From Cheiracanthium punctorium (lineage: Eukaryota; Arthropoda; Arachnida; Araneae; Cheiracanthiidae), in assembly GCA_038373885.1 (NCBI GenBank), contig JAWZYV010013010.1, positions 1 to 64,000 on the forward strand: a stretch of 64,000 nucleotides of DNA. Reading direction: 5' to 3'. Shown here in pieces: positions 42,522-53,541 of this stretch (its first letter is position 1; every line of letters begins with the position of its first letter). Made by a program: the position numbers and the translations under genes. The notes beneath the pieces are model-generated. The model had not been told where the DNA came from and searched no databases. It saw only the letters and a program-made list of their open reading frames with translations.

Positions 42522-42641
42522 TCACAGCATTTCTTGCGTTACGGCAGACACATTTTGGTGGATGGCATCTTTCAGTGCTGCTAGTGATGCCAGTTGGTCA
42601 CGGTACACTTTTGACTTCAAGAATCCCTACAGCCAAAAGTC
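42522..42641 (-). pseudogene. Mariner/IS630 transposase, C-terminal piece
   Basis: The minus strand reads DFWL, a stop where Trp is expected (TAG), then GFLKSKVYRDQL and ALKDAIHQNVSAVTQEML and stop. DFWLWG(F/Y)LKS follows the third catalytic residue in this transposase family. It is the missing end of the frame at 49139-49881. Confidence 0.85.
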
Positions 42642-42910
42642 ACAGGCAGTGCCAGATTAACAATATAGCAAATGTAGCAAATGCTACGGGCCCCGCGCTT
42701 TTGGGGTCCTTCCGTCCTTGATATAACTCGCGTCAATAGGCATAGATTTCTACGAAATTTATATATGTTATTCTTCTGCAGTACCATGTACCCTATTGTA
42801 AAGGATCTATGTAGCATTTATAGATTTTTTCTACAGGATCACTGAAAATAGTCCCAATACATTGCGCTCTATGGGACGTTATTCTTTAAAGCGTATCATC
42901 CTACTAACTA

Positions 42911-43614
42911 CAAGGGGTGATCAAATGAAAAGGTACGAAACGACACGGTGGGTACAAATGTAGACTTTATTCAAAATACACACCATAGGACTGAGCACAA
43001 CAATCCCACTGATGAACAAGCCGCAGGATTCCTTGTTCCCAGAATTCCTGTGGCCGTGACGAGACCCAGTCTGTCACAGCGTCCTTGAGTACGTCGTCCG
43101 AGTTGAAGCGCTTCCCTTTCAGGTGGTTTCTTCAGTGGACCCAACACATGGAAATTGCAGGGCGACATGTCCGGACTGTAGGGCGGATGGTCCAACGTCT
43201 CCCACTTGAACTTGGCCAGTTCCTTGGCGAAAACGGACATTCCATTTTCTCATTGACTTGTGGGACACACAGACTTCCCAGTATACGGTCCTCATCCTGC
43301 GATGAATAGTGGTCGGTTTAACACCTTCCGCTGTCAGGAATCGGATAACGCCTCGCTGTCCCTAAATCGTCGAATTTTGCAATGTGAACGCCATCCTGTT
43401 CTCACACACACTGCCGCGTCATTTGGACGTAGGAGGGTGCTTTTTACAGGAGTTCTGCTCTCTCCTGCGGGGGCCCCCGCATGTTCCTATCCACACAAAA
43501 GGCTCCAATCGCATCTCTAGATATCTCGCTACGTGCTCTCATATCTGCATGGACAAATATGATAACGGTTAGGTTGTTGCGACGTTTCGCACCTTTTCAT
43601 TTGATCAACCCTTG
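42911..43614 (-). mobile_element. Mariner remnant, 704 bp
   Basis: Starts CAAGGGGTGATCAAATGAAA and ends TTTCATTTGATCAACCCTTG, TIRs about 32 bp with two mismatches, with TA on both sides. It encodes the end of a mariner transposase on the minus strand. Confidence 0.92.
42975..43240 (-). pseudogene. Mariner transposase, C-terminal part
   Basis: The frame contains HPPYSPDMSPCNFHVLGPLK, the mariner block with the last catalytic Asp (YSPD). After a frameshift, another frame reads a mariner-like end (RFNSDDVLKDAVTDWV, EFWEQGILRLVHQWDCC). The first two catalytic Asp and the helix-turn-helix region are absent in this internally deleted copy. Confidence 0.85.
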
Positions 43615-43616
43615 TA

Positions 43617-44591
43617 GTTGCGCTGAACCCTGACTTCAAGATAAAACTTTTTTCTCAATGACTGCAAAAAGATTACAATGTCAAGGACAAAAAGCCTAAC
43701 AACTTCTACATCGTTTGTACAATCCGCTTGAAAATTTTCACAACTTTGTAAAAAAATATAGATAACAATCTGTCAATTTTGAAAATCTGAAAATCCAACC
43801 GTTCCCTCATTTTTAAGCGATTTTTCGCTATTTTCAGCACCATTTCGTTTCCGAGAGTCAAAAAAAGTGGATCATTTGCGTGACAAAATGACCTATTTTA
43901 AGTGAAAATCACGTCATACAATTGGGGGATTCCAATACGTTTAAAATAATTTCTCCCGATTACACAGTTTATTGTTATTTTTTTCCCCACAAATAAATCG
44001 TCTGCTGGATATTCGAATGTTTATGTATACAAAACGAAAGCTTTCGACTGCGAAAAGATTCCGCGCGTTTCCAGATGAGCATGAAATTCGATTTGGGTAT
44101 GTAATAAAAATTGAATACGAGCTTATTTATTTTAGGTGGATGAAAATTAAATATATTGAATGAAAGACAAATTTCCTTAAACTGTTTTTTCTTGCTCCCG
44201 TTGTATAATTGCCTCCACAAAAGGCTTCTAGTTTTAGAGATACTCTGCTCTTCGAAATGAAACAAAATTGGATGTTATTAAGGATTACAAAATGAAGCTT
44301 GCATCGAAAATAGTGTCTGTATAGTTAAAAGTTTTTCTACACGGGAGCACTCATAATTTCAATACTATACGGTCAATGGCAGTTTAGAGACAGGCATCTA
44401 TTTTAAGCATATAATACTATCCTACAATATGATTAGCTAATAATCCGACGACGATCGTGTGCCTCCTTCAAAATTTGCGCCAAAAGCCGGCAATGTTGGC
44501 GACTTTTGCTATAAATTGCCAAATAGGGTGCGAAAAAAATGCTTTGAAAAATGAACCGAACTCGGGGATATTTTTATTATTTTACGATAAA
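43617..44591. other. Non-coding DNA
   Basis: 44280-44400 carries a member of the dispersed repeat family (TTTTTCTACACGGGAGCAC, ATACGGTCAATGGCAG). No gene recognised. Confidence 0.4.
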
Positions 44592-44599
44592 TCGTAAAA

Positions 44600-44772
44600 G
44601 GTATTTACGTATTATCCCGGCGGTCATTAACGCCAAACTATTTTTTCCTCAAATTTGCTGGCAAACTGTCGCCAATAGTATTTCGAACCATCAATAATTT
44701 CATGTGTCCGGCATTTATCTTGGCGAAAAAGTTGCTCGTCTTGGCGGATCGCCGGGATAATATGTAAGTACC
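44600..44772. mobile_element. hAT-like MITE, 173 bp
   Basis: Ends GGTATTTACGTATTATCCCG and CGGGATAATATGTAAGTACC, flanks TCGTAAAA / TCGAAAAA (8 bp, one mismatch). Sister of 39704-39848. Confidence 0.87.
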
Positions 44773-45109
44773 TCGAAAAATGTCTAATGTGATTATATTA
44801 AGCAATGACGATTTCTTTGGGAATTTTGAAAATTCGTTACTCGCACTGTAATTAACTGATTTATTGTACTGTGTTTTGTTAAGGGCTATTTGCCTAGGAG
44901 TAGGAGGGGGTCTCCGACCGACGAAAATCTGTTAATGCATTAGAACCCGAAACGGGTTAACGGATTTACACGGAACAAAATTGCAAACTTTGATTCTTTA
45001 GCGCTTGGAAAATTAATTTGAGACTGTTAACCCTTAAAAGAATAAACTTCTCGCTCTCTGTGCTCGTCCGATACCATTATGTTGTATAAAAGGATTATTT
45101 ATACATTTT

Positions 45110-45640
45110 TAACCTACCAGCAAGTTTGAGTTCCTTATGATTTCGGTTATTTGTATGCTCTGATGTCCACCCATCCAGTGTTCTAACTGCTGTGGATATA
45201 CATCGATTTGTGCGAAATTTATGTTTCTTCTATGTTCAGTACCATGTACCATATTGAAAATGGTGTATGTAGCATTTATAGTTCTTTTACAGGAGAAAAA
45301 AATCCAATGTATAGCATAGTCTAAAAATCTGTTGATACAGGAATGACTGAATCAACAGTCATTCTTGAAAACATATTTTAGAGATATTCGATTTTTGAAA
45401 GAAAACAAAGTTGGCATATATATTACCAAGGCTCTCAAAATGATGCTCTCCATTGAGAATAACGTCCGTATTATTAATAGTTCTACAGGAGCACTCAAAA
45501 GAATTCCCATACATTGCAGTCTGTGGCATTTGAGAGACACTAATACATTTCTAGCACAAGACAATGAGTATAAAATTTTTATTATTCTTCAGTTAAACGC
45601 TAAAAATAATTAAAGGTCTTTTACAGGGTCTCATAAAATT
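45110..45640. repeat. Dispersed repeat family, tandem members
   Basis: Contains CCATGTACCATATTGAAAATG, TAGCATTTATAGTTCTTTTA and, 200 bases later, TAATAGTTCTACAGGAGCAC with CCATACATTGCAGTCTG. The same order of phrases appears near 26790, 36890, 37200, 42730 and 44280. Function unknown; no TIR or poly(A) found. Confidence 0.6.
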
Positions 45641-45874
45641 GCATTTATAGTGATAATACAACATTTTTTTGTCTACGAAATCTCGCCAGTTTTAACTAAA
45701 ATACATCGCAGATTTATCGCTTTTTTTTTTTTTTTTTTTTTTTTTGGTATTGGAAAGTGTTTTATAATCTCTGAGCTTGGCACGATTTATCTTTCTTTAT
45801 TTTTTAAGGCAACAGATAAATCTTGTAATTCTTTTTTTCTTTCGTCTTTTCTTTCGTCTTTTCTTTCTTTCTTT

Positions 45875-45905
<31 letters not shown>

Positions 45906-46019
45906 GGGATAAGACAATTTCTGTAGCTCTATATAGTGGAACTGTAAATCAGTTGTAGACAACTCATTATTGAAAGAATATATGTATAACTCGGCTGTTC
46001 GAACCTCGTCAATGGGAGA

Positions 46020-46623
46020 CGCCTAGGTAATGAGTTGAACCCCTGAACCTCCCTAATTTTTTAGTTTCATGATTGCCATATTAAAACGATATTTATGGAC
46101 TATGTCGTTTTATCTCTCATCTATCGTGTATTTTACCTGGTAACCCTACGTTGAAATTTTTAGGATTGTAACCTATTGATAGAAAAATACATGTGATGCA
46201 CATTCTACAGCTTAGTAAATATTGTAACAATAGATTAAATCTGTTGTGAACTAATAGTATTTAAATATATGTAAAATATACATGTGATGTATATTCTACA
46301 GCTTACGAAATATTGTAACAATAGATTAAAGCTGTTGTAAAGTAATAGTATTTAAATAAACGGATGAAATTTTTAAACAATCATTTTATCAAATAAATGC
46401 AACCTTACGGTGCTTACAGAAATCGGTGGTTTACTTAACACATACTAACATTTTCAGCGGACATTTATTCTTACTTTTATGTCGCGTTTTCGTAACGCAT
46501 TTTCGTGTCTCATTTTTATGTCACATTTTCAAAAGGGGGTGAGAGATAAAATGACATAGTCATTAATATATTTAATGTGGCTCTTGCATGCCTGCATTAT
46601 TTAGTCAACTCATTACCTAGGCG
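46020..46623. mobile_element. Foldback-type element with long interrupted inverted repeats
   Basis: CGCCTAGGTAATGAGTTGA (about 46020) faces TCAACTCATTACCTAGGCG (to 46623), and the inner CTATGTCGTTTTATCTCTCA (about 46098) faces TGAGAGATAAAATGACATAG (about 46540). Between lie two tandem copies of a 90-bp unit. No TSD was established. Confidence 0.65.
46183..46365 (+). repeat. Tandem duplication, about 90-bp unit, two copies
   Basis: CATGTGATG(C/T)A(C/T)ATTCTACAGCTTA followed by ATATTGTAACAATAGATTAA and TAATAGTATTTAAATA recurs at a distance of about 90 bases, with a few substitutions. Confidence 0.85.
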
Positions 46624-46985
46624 AAACTGAATGAGTATTTTAAAGTCAGCAATAAGGACACACACAAGAATATATTTAACAATACTGTGGAACAAAAAAC
46701 ACAGTTCTCAGAAAAAAATTTCAGGGAGCATCCAAAAGGGCGGAAATAAAAGAAAGACAGAAAGAAAGGCTGTATCATTATCTTTTTGTTGACTAAAAGC
46801 GAAACTCGGACAAACGGAGGAGGGGTTATCCAGATCCTTGCACCACCCACCTATGGCCTTTAGAAAATGGAGTCCTTACCAATAATGTTACATTTTTTTC
46901 TTTATTTGAAGAAGGATTCCAGAAATAAACAAAATATAGAAAGAAAACTAAGTGCCGAAACAAAAGAACAGACTCAGGGTCTGAT

Positions 46986-47147
46986 CAAGGGCGGATTAAA
47001 GGGAGGGGGTCGGAAGAGGCGACTGCCCCTCCTGAGAAAAATGAAATTAATGTAAATAATCCCAACTTACTTCCATAAAATTTATATATATGTATGTGAA
47101 TCTTCCATCCAAGCCTTCACCCACAAAATTGTATTAATCCGTCAGTG
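46986..47147. mobile_element. hAT MITE of the CAAGGGCGGATTAA family, 162 bp
   Basis: Ends CAAGGGCGGATTAAAGG and TATTAATCCGTCAGTG; flanks GGTCTGAT / GGCCGGAT (6 of 8). Same family and length as 8231-8392. Confidence 0.78.
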
Positions 47148-47155
47148 GGCCGGAT

Positions 47156-49060
47156 TATTCATTAGGCTGTAGTCTATCTGTCCCGATCGTTTCAGGGACT
47201 TTTCAGTAACAAGTCGAATAACTTTTTTAATGAAGTTGTAATCAAACTTTTCAAAATGACTCAATAGAACGGAAATATTTGTGGCTATTTCTGAAGATGT
47301 TCTCTGGAACGCGAGTTGACCTTCTGCATTTCCCCGAGAGCTGAGATCCATAGGATTAAGATTGTAGGAAAAACGCGCCACATAATCAATAATACTCCCC
47401 CACGAAACAATAATTTTTATTTAAATACTGCACATAAAGTTATTTTGTTTTGCAGTAAATATGAGGATGGTATTTTAAACGGATGTTGGGAAACCCTCAA
47501 AGTTCTTTTGTTTTAGAGTAAAGGCGGGTGGCTTTGGCGAAATTCGAAAGTGTACTAGGGTGTAAACCATCCTTGGCATTTGGTAGTTGGCTTGCTTTGT
47601 TTTTACTTAATTATTTCTTTTACATTTTACAATATGTAAACAAAGGCGAATTATTTTTTGAAACAATAATAATATATAGAATGTAAGTCATTTTTTTTTT
47701 ATAGTTGGGGAATCCACTATTACGATAAATTATCTTATTAATCTCGGAAATTAACCACGTTAAATATAAAAGAATTGATTTTTGGCTGGTCGAAACCACA
47801 GGTCAAGAGCGCGAATGCCAGTACGTTCGTTCAAATAAAATAATTAGAACCGAGAGGATCTTCGCAGAAAGACAAGACGGTCGGGGTATCCTAGAAGCCA
47901 TGACCCCAGGCAAACTGAAAACAAAAATAATTTTCGGATACTCTTGATCCACAAAGAAACTCACAAATTACTTGTCACATTTAGGATTATTATGTCTTGC
48001 AAAAACATTTGAACGTAATACGATAATGAATGTTTTATCCGAATTTTTTATTATTTATTATATAGATTATTCTATCTAGAAAAGATACAATCCTCTTATA
48101 AAGATTTTTTTGAACAAAATATTTTATATCATTTTAACGAGGATAAGTTGAAAAGTAATGCACATATGCTTGTAGAACACTAACGAAATGACCTTTAGTA
48201 GTATTTCAAGCGTTATGTGGAAGTAAGAGTCCCCCTGTACAAGCATGTACAGTTTAAATGCCTTCCGTGCATGCAGTATATTTTGAATGGCGGAGGTATT
48301 ATTGTGCTAGATCTATCTATCCCCAGTTCGATTTCTTATGAATTAACCCATTAAATAAATTAAGAGAAGTTAAAAATGTGTAATTAGTAAAGACCGTCCA
48401 GATAATGAAATAATTTTACAAGCATGCATTTTTATAGAGGGAAAAAATAGTGCTTAAAGGCACAGTTTAAAATACATATTGATTTCGAAGGTTCTAAAAA
48501 TTTTACAGAAACAATTATTATTCTATGTGTGTAAAATTGTCTAGTTATATGTTTGCATATGGGAAAGGTGGGAAGTGTTAGAAATTCCAAATATATATCC
48601 ATGAACATTAACATTCATTAAAAAAACCTGAGTTGTACGAATAAATAACTTTAAACATCGCCAGTCTCACTATCTATTTAGCCACCCCACCCAACTTTAT
48701 TTGACGGGCATTTTTTCCGCACACCAATTTACTTGGAGAAATTGATTGGTCTAGTGCCAACTCAAATTTGTTCATTTTGAATCAAGGAAATTCGTAAAAG
48801 TTCTGTTTTATTTTATTATCGCACAAAACCTACAGATTAGCACACCCAAGGTGGAGGAAGGACTGGGATAAACCTCTCGTGAATATAACACGTGGGACCT
48901 TTTCGTTTTCTTTACATCTAATTAGCATTTGTAACACCATTAATTAGCACTAAACATAAATTGTAATAAAATTAGCACTATTTATTTTCTCATTTAATTT
49001 AGCTCTACTACTTTAATGTGAAGGTGAACTCTTCCCCCTAAAAAAAAAAAAAAAAACATA
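47156..49060. other. Non-coding DNA, one unexplained minus-strand frame
   Basis: A 79-codon minus-strand frame at 47142-47381 (starting MARFSYNLNPMDLSSRGNAE) resembles nothing I know and overlaps a MITE boundary. The part at 48880-49010 shares phrases with 10370-10450 (TTACATCTAATTA(A/G)CATT, AATTAGC(A/C)CTAAA), indicating a shared repeat. Confidence 0.35.
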
Positions 49061-49138
49061 TATATATATATATGGGTGCGTCACTGAGCAGGGGGCCCCT
49101 TGGTAACATTTGCTACGGGCCCCGCGCTGTCTTAATTG

Positions 49139-49881
49139 TCCGCTGTCAAGTCCTGTCGCGCTTGCATAAAGGCACTTCCTGTCACGCTTGCAGTTCAGGA
49201 ATAATGTTGTTCTGTAATAGTGCTGCATATCACTGACCAGTGGCAGAAACTGTTTTGAAACCCGTCTGTGTGACTTCCTCGAAAAAAAATGGACCAATTA
49301 TGAAATCAGCAGTGAAGCCACACCAGACTGTCACTTTAGGCTGTTGCAAGGGTACCTCAATAAATGCATGTGGGTTTCCTGTGGTCCACACTCGACAATT
49401 GTGGGTGTTAACAGTGCCAGAAAGTGTGAAATGCGCCTCACCTGTCCAAAGCACAGTGTGAAGCCAGTCATGCTGCTCTTCCATTTTATTGAATACCCAA
49501 TTGGCAAAATCTTGACGAGTCAAAGTCAGGAGGTTTCAGTTCTTGGTTATGTTGCAACTTACAGGGATACCGTTTCAGAGTTATTCGCAGAGCTCTGCAC
49601 ACACTTCTGTACAACACTCCTGTCTGTCTCGAAACTTCTCAGGCACTACTCTCCCCATGTGCAGAAATCGCCGACATGGATTGCACTGTCTGCTCCACTG
49701 TCGTGATAACAGCAGCGGCTGTTGAGGGACAACCACTTTTTGCATGTGATATCAAAGATCTGGTAGATTCAAATTTCTTCATCATTTTGATCCATGCAGA
49801 AGGCGTTATTGGTCCTTTTCTGCCTCGCTTGCCCTTCATGTAGCGATATGCTTGCAAATGCCACTGTGGCACTTTCTGCAT
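49139..49881 (-). pseudogene. Mariner/IS630 transposase, N-terminal and central pieces
   Basis: Two frames on the minus strand. The first (49881-49640) holds the N-terminal helical region (KGPITPSAWIKMMKKFEST) that precedes DNA-binding helices. The second (49523-49230) reads RQDFANWVFNKMEEQHDWL and then LWTGEAHFTLSGTVNTHNCR and VTVWCGFTADFIIGPFFFEE, the typical central transposase block. The family norm at the first catalytic site is D-E-A-H-F; here Gly replaces Asp (TGEAHF), so this copy is inactive even without its frameshifts. The C-terminal piece is at 42522-42641. Confidence 0.88.
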
Positions 49882-50201
49882 TCTTATAATAAAGTTTGAC
49901 TAAGAGGGCTTTCTCAACTATGGACAACATTTCCATGCGTATAAGCTTCGACTACCATTACCTGCTCCGTTTATATCGCTTTGCATAATCCTATATGAGA
50001 AATCCGACAGCACCATCTGTTGGACACCAAGAGAACCTATTTTCATTTTGTTGCCACACAAAACCCGGTTTCTTTACCATCCGTTTGGTGCAAAACGTAT
50101 CTTTGTACCTTGATTCGTTTTAAAATTATTAATTTTTAAAGTTTGTCCTGACTTTTGGATCACTCGGTATATTAACTTATATAGAATGAAGTCAATCTTA
50201 A

Positions 50202-50350
50202 ACATCTATTTGTAGGAATTCATTTTTAGAAATTGGCAACGTAAATATATATTGTTATTGGAAGACACGCTTCCCCCCCCTCCCCCCCCCCAATCGCTCT
50301 CACCGGAGTGTTTTTGATTGTTTATTTTGTTTTTGTTGAATTCGTTTAGC
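50202..50350. other. Short AT-rich flank with poly-C
   Basis: Opposed C-rich runs at 50271-50291. Nothing recognised. Confidence 0.3.
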
Positions 50351-51075
50351 TGGATGGATTTTTATTTCAACGTTGTTGGATCGTAACTTTTATTTCGATT
50401 GTTGTGGGACATTGTCATACGCATTTGTTTAATTTTGAATTTGTTTATCCGGATGGATTTTGATTTCAATGTTGTTGGATCGTAACTTTTATTTAGATTG
50501 TTTCGTCTTTGTCGTAAAACCAGAAGTATTTAATTTTGAACTGATTGTTCGTGGGATTTTTTTTTTTTTTTTTAAGCTTCTTTTTAACCCTTTCATTCCC
50601 AAGTTTCAGATATTTTCAAAACCCCAGAGTCCCGAAGATGCGCAGCTTCTTTTAAGGACAATCAGTAACCAAGCTGTTTTCACCTTTTCTATGTACACGT
50701 GAAATGCGAAGAATAGTTCATTGTTAGGACTAACCCCCGGTATTCGAGAAGAGAGTAGAGAGGGAGGGGTATTATTTCTGACACTGACAGATTGCTTTTG
50801 ATCGTATGAATAGAAGCTACCCTTCCTCCAAACCCTGCAAAGATGAACCCCTTATGTGTCAAAAGGGGAGGGGGAGAAGGGAGAGAATAGCATTTTTTTC
50901 TCCGGCGTCTCCGGGATCTAAAGCTCTAAAAAGTTGTCATTGGCTCTCTTCAGTTGAAAAAACGCAGTGTTTTTAAATGTTAAAGGTGTTTAAATGCAGT
51001 GTTTTTGTGAAAACTTATTGTAGTGGATTTTGATTTCAACGTTGTTGGATCATAGCTTTTGCTTAGGTTAATTTG
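50351..51075 (+). repeat. Repeat unit of about 100 bp, two tandem copies and one distant
   Basis: GGATGGATTTTTATTTCAACG at 50352 recurs at 50451 (99 bases on) and, as GTGGATTTTGATTTCAACG, at about 51022. Each is followed by TTGTTGGATC(G/A)TA(A/G)CTTTT. The part in between (50560-51000) is unrelated. Confidence 0.75.
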
Positions 51076-51113
51076 GTGTCAGTTATTTTGTTTTTGTCAT
51101 AAATCTATAATTA

Positions 51114-51144
51114 CTAGCTGGTAAGATGGCCAGCATCGCTGGCC
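51114..51144 (-). mobile_element. Helitron 3' terminus (minus strand)
   Basis: On the minus strand a perfect hairpin GGCCAGC-GAT-GCTGGCC (51128-51144) is followed by ATCTTACCAG and CTAG (51114-51117), then T. The 5' end should lie to the right but was not found. Confidence 0.7.
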
Positions 51145-51456
51145 CGTGAAAATTCGTTTTAAAAAATTACCGACGAGTGAGGTAGACTTTGTGCCTCTAT
51201 TACCTGTGTCAGTCAGTCTAACGACTGCATGTCTATGCAGTAGTGTGCCATGGATTTAATTTCGGGGGGAGAGCTGGGCATTAAATTGTAAGCTAAGGTT
51301 GAACTGTAAACTAAGTATCAAACTGTAAGCTAAGTAAAAGGGGGGGTGACGTACTCTGAACTTAGAATTTCTTTCTGATGAATTTAAAGAATTCAGAGTT
51401 GAGTTGTTGAAACACGACTCTAATTTAGTTAAAATCATATACGGAGGTACTTTGTT

Positions 51457-51623
51457 CATTAAAAACATAAATAATAGCCATTAAAACTCCATTAAAAGGT
51501 TAAAAACACAAACCATTAGCGCTCCATTAAAACTCCGTGAAAAGGTTAAAAACACAAGCACTAATGGTTTATGTTTTTAACCTTTTAATGAAGTTTTAAT
51601 GGCTATTATTTATGTTTTTAATG
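51457..51623. repeat. Foldback with 63-bp arms
   Basis: Arms 51457-51519 and 51561-51623 are inverted with about two mismatches (CATTAAAAACATAAATAATA against its complement). The 41-base loop is a partial direct repeat of the left arm. CACGACTC(T/C)AATTT phrases flank both sides as direct repeats. Confidence 0.88.
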
Positions 51624-51869
51624 TCACGACTCCAATTTTGAAAAAATAAAATCATAGAAGCATAGTTGTTAGACTGAAGCAGCTAACATCTCCCTCCTTC
51701 TCTTATGTGTTCGCGTCGTGGCAGGAAGACTGGCTATTATACTGACGACTGGACTGTTTGTAGTAGCTGCATAGGTATTAGAAATAAACGGTAATTGCAC
51801 ACGGCCTGCATGAGTGGGCATATTGAATTAAAAATGCATATATATACGATTATGGACAAACTATTGAGC

Positions 51870-53290
51870 TTTTATTAAGCTGGTCGCCAAAGGTGAGTGA
51901 ACTGTAGGTTGCACATTTTTTTTTAGAAGCGGCCCTTTGGCGGATCAGGTGGTTGTCAAAGGCAGGTAACCCATAGGTTGGACTTTTTGGCCGCGAAGAG
52001 GCCGTCAGCAAACCAGCTGGTCGCTGGATGCGGCCGCTCACCGATTGGCCTGACGAGAACGGAGGGGGAAGAGGGGGATTCCCCCAGGCCCGGGTTTTCT
52101 TGGGGCCCATGATTATAAATTTCCTTTTTTTTTGTATAGATAGAAAAAAGAATATTTGAAATCCAGAACAGACTGGAATAAGGAAAGCTGATGCTCTAAA
52201 CGAAACTGGATTGCTAACGTCACATATACCGTGCCCATACTTAGCCGTTTCACACGCAAACTGTCTCGTGAGGGCTGAGACTTTTTGGCAGGCTTGGGGC
52301 GGAGTGCTGAAACTACATAGTATTTGCTGGGCCCGGCTGAGACATTTGCAGGCCCCAGCCTAGCCATTTTCGGGGGATCCTGTACGGTCAGTCCTTGTTG
52401 ACACATACAGTCATAAGGTAGAAATATTTGTTCGCAGTGTCGTATATTAGGGAAAGGTTTAATCCCCCACCCTTTTCCTAACATTTTAAAAATTAAATTC
52501 ACAAAAGTTATGCTTCGAATGATGTCACTTCGATGAATGTTTCATGGTGGAATGCTTTGATATTTGACGTTTGTTCTATTCCTGAATACAGTGTAAACTA
52601 ACATTTTTGCATGCCGGCATGTATTGTTTATGTTTTTATACTATTTTTTAAGACTATAACTATTTGAATCATTTTTCGTTCCCTTAAACTAGTCCAACGC
52701 ATAATTAGCCTGTGAGGTCATCTGGGTCTGGTTAACCAGCTTCACGTAACAATGGTGGAAATGATTTGCATAGAACGACTTGTCATGGATCATTCTGATC
52801 AAAACAAGCTCCGATCTTTTTCGATAATCAGATCATGGAGAAAAGTTTATTTTTAGCAGCAAGAACTTTTGTTTTTATAAGAAAAAAAAGCTTAGTTGTA
52901 TATAAGACCAACATTAATTTTTTCTATAAAAATTAGAAAATTAAATGGGCGAGAGTGAAAGAAAAAGAACTTTATTTCTATTTTATAGTGAGAATAATTT
53001 GATCATTATAGGAGGGGCCCTTCAGATCTCTGACCCCCGGGCCTGATTTTTCTCTCTACGGGCCTGCTCACCGAAATGTGTGAAAGCGGCCCGTACGTTG
53101 CATAGGCTGGACGCGAAGCGGTTGGTCAAGCTGGTTGCCGAAGGCAGAGGGCCATAGGTTTCAAATTTCGGTCACAGAGAGACCTTGTGTGCCATAGGTT
53201 GCACAACGTGTAGCGAAGCGGCCCATGTGCTCTTGGTTGCACATTTTGGCAGTGAAGAAGCCATCGACAACCAAAATTGGTCGCCGAAGG
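51870..53290 (+). repeat. Degenerate minisatellite-like array split by a hAT element
   Basis: Units of the type GCTGGTCGCCGAAGGCAG, then CCATAGGTTGCACATTTTGG and GCGAAGCGGCC recur with poor spacing at 51870-52043 and again at 53066-53290. The block between (52044-53065) is a later insertion. Confidence 0.7.
52044..53065. mobile_element. hAT-like insertion, 1022 bp
   Basis: Perfect 8-bp duplication GCTCACCG on both sides (52036-52043, 53066-53073). Termini ATTGGCCTGACGAGA and TCTCTACGGGCCT are only weakly inverted; G- and C-rich blocks (CCAGGCCCGGG / CCCCCGGGCCTG) lie just inside. No transposase frame recognised. Confidence 0.75.
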
Positions 53291-53541
53291 TGGCTAGTAA
53301 GGATTAATAAACATTTTGTTTGATTTATCTACCTATTACTGTGATGATAACCAACCCCCAACCCCCCCCAAAAAAAGGAAAAAAGAAACTTTTTCTTACG
53401 CCACTGTCTCAGAATCGCGAAGTCTGGACGATTCCCTTATCCCTAGTCATGTATTACGTGATGCAACGCATACTCCCTTAAGGCACGCGCGTGTGTGCCA
53501 CACAATCCATTGGTCCATACACTCCTAAGCACTTTCAAATA

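Larger units (their letters stand above)
42647..49145. mobile_element. Composite insertion with CAGTGCCAGATTAA end
   Basis: Left end CAGTGCCAGATTAAC followed by TAGCAAATGCTACGGGCCCC; right end mirrors it (TTTGCTACGGGCCCCGCGC, then CTTAATTGTCCGCTG). The ends are hAT-like, but the flanks GTCACAGG / GTCAAGTC match only partly and a part of the mariner gene is also missing, so this may be insertion plus deletion. It holds further elements: 42911-43614, 44600-44772, 46020-46623 and 46986-47147. Confidence 0.55.
42468..50169 (-). mobile_element. Mariner/IS630-like transposon split by a large insertion
   Basis: Ends TACCGAGTGATTCAAAAGTC and GACTTTTGGATCACTCGGTA are inverted repeats that extend about 48 bases each, bordered by TA. 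The transposase reads on the minus strand: N-terminal and central parts at 49139-49881, C-terminal part at 42522-42641. The two coding parts are separated by a composite 6.5 kb insertion (42647-49145). Beyond the TIRs, TAAGATTGACTTC / GAAGTCAATCTTA are also inverted, so the element sits on the axis of a palindrome or has longer TIRs. Confidence 0.85.

Noticed and set aside
49240..49725. Plus-strand frames of up to 120 codons
   Set aside because: Antisense shadows of the mariner/IS630 transposase fragments.
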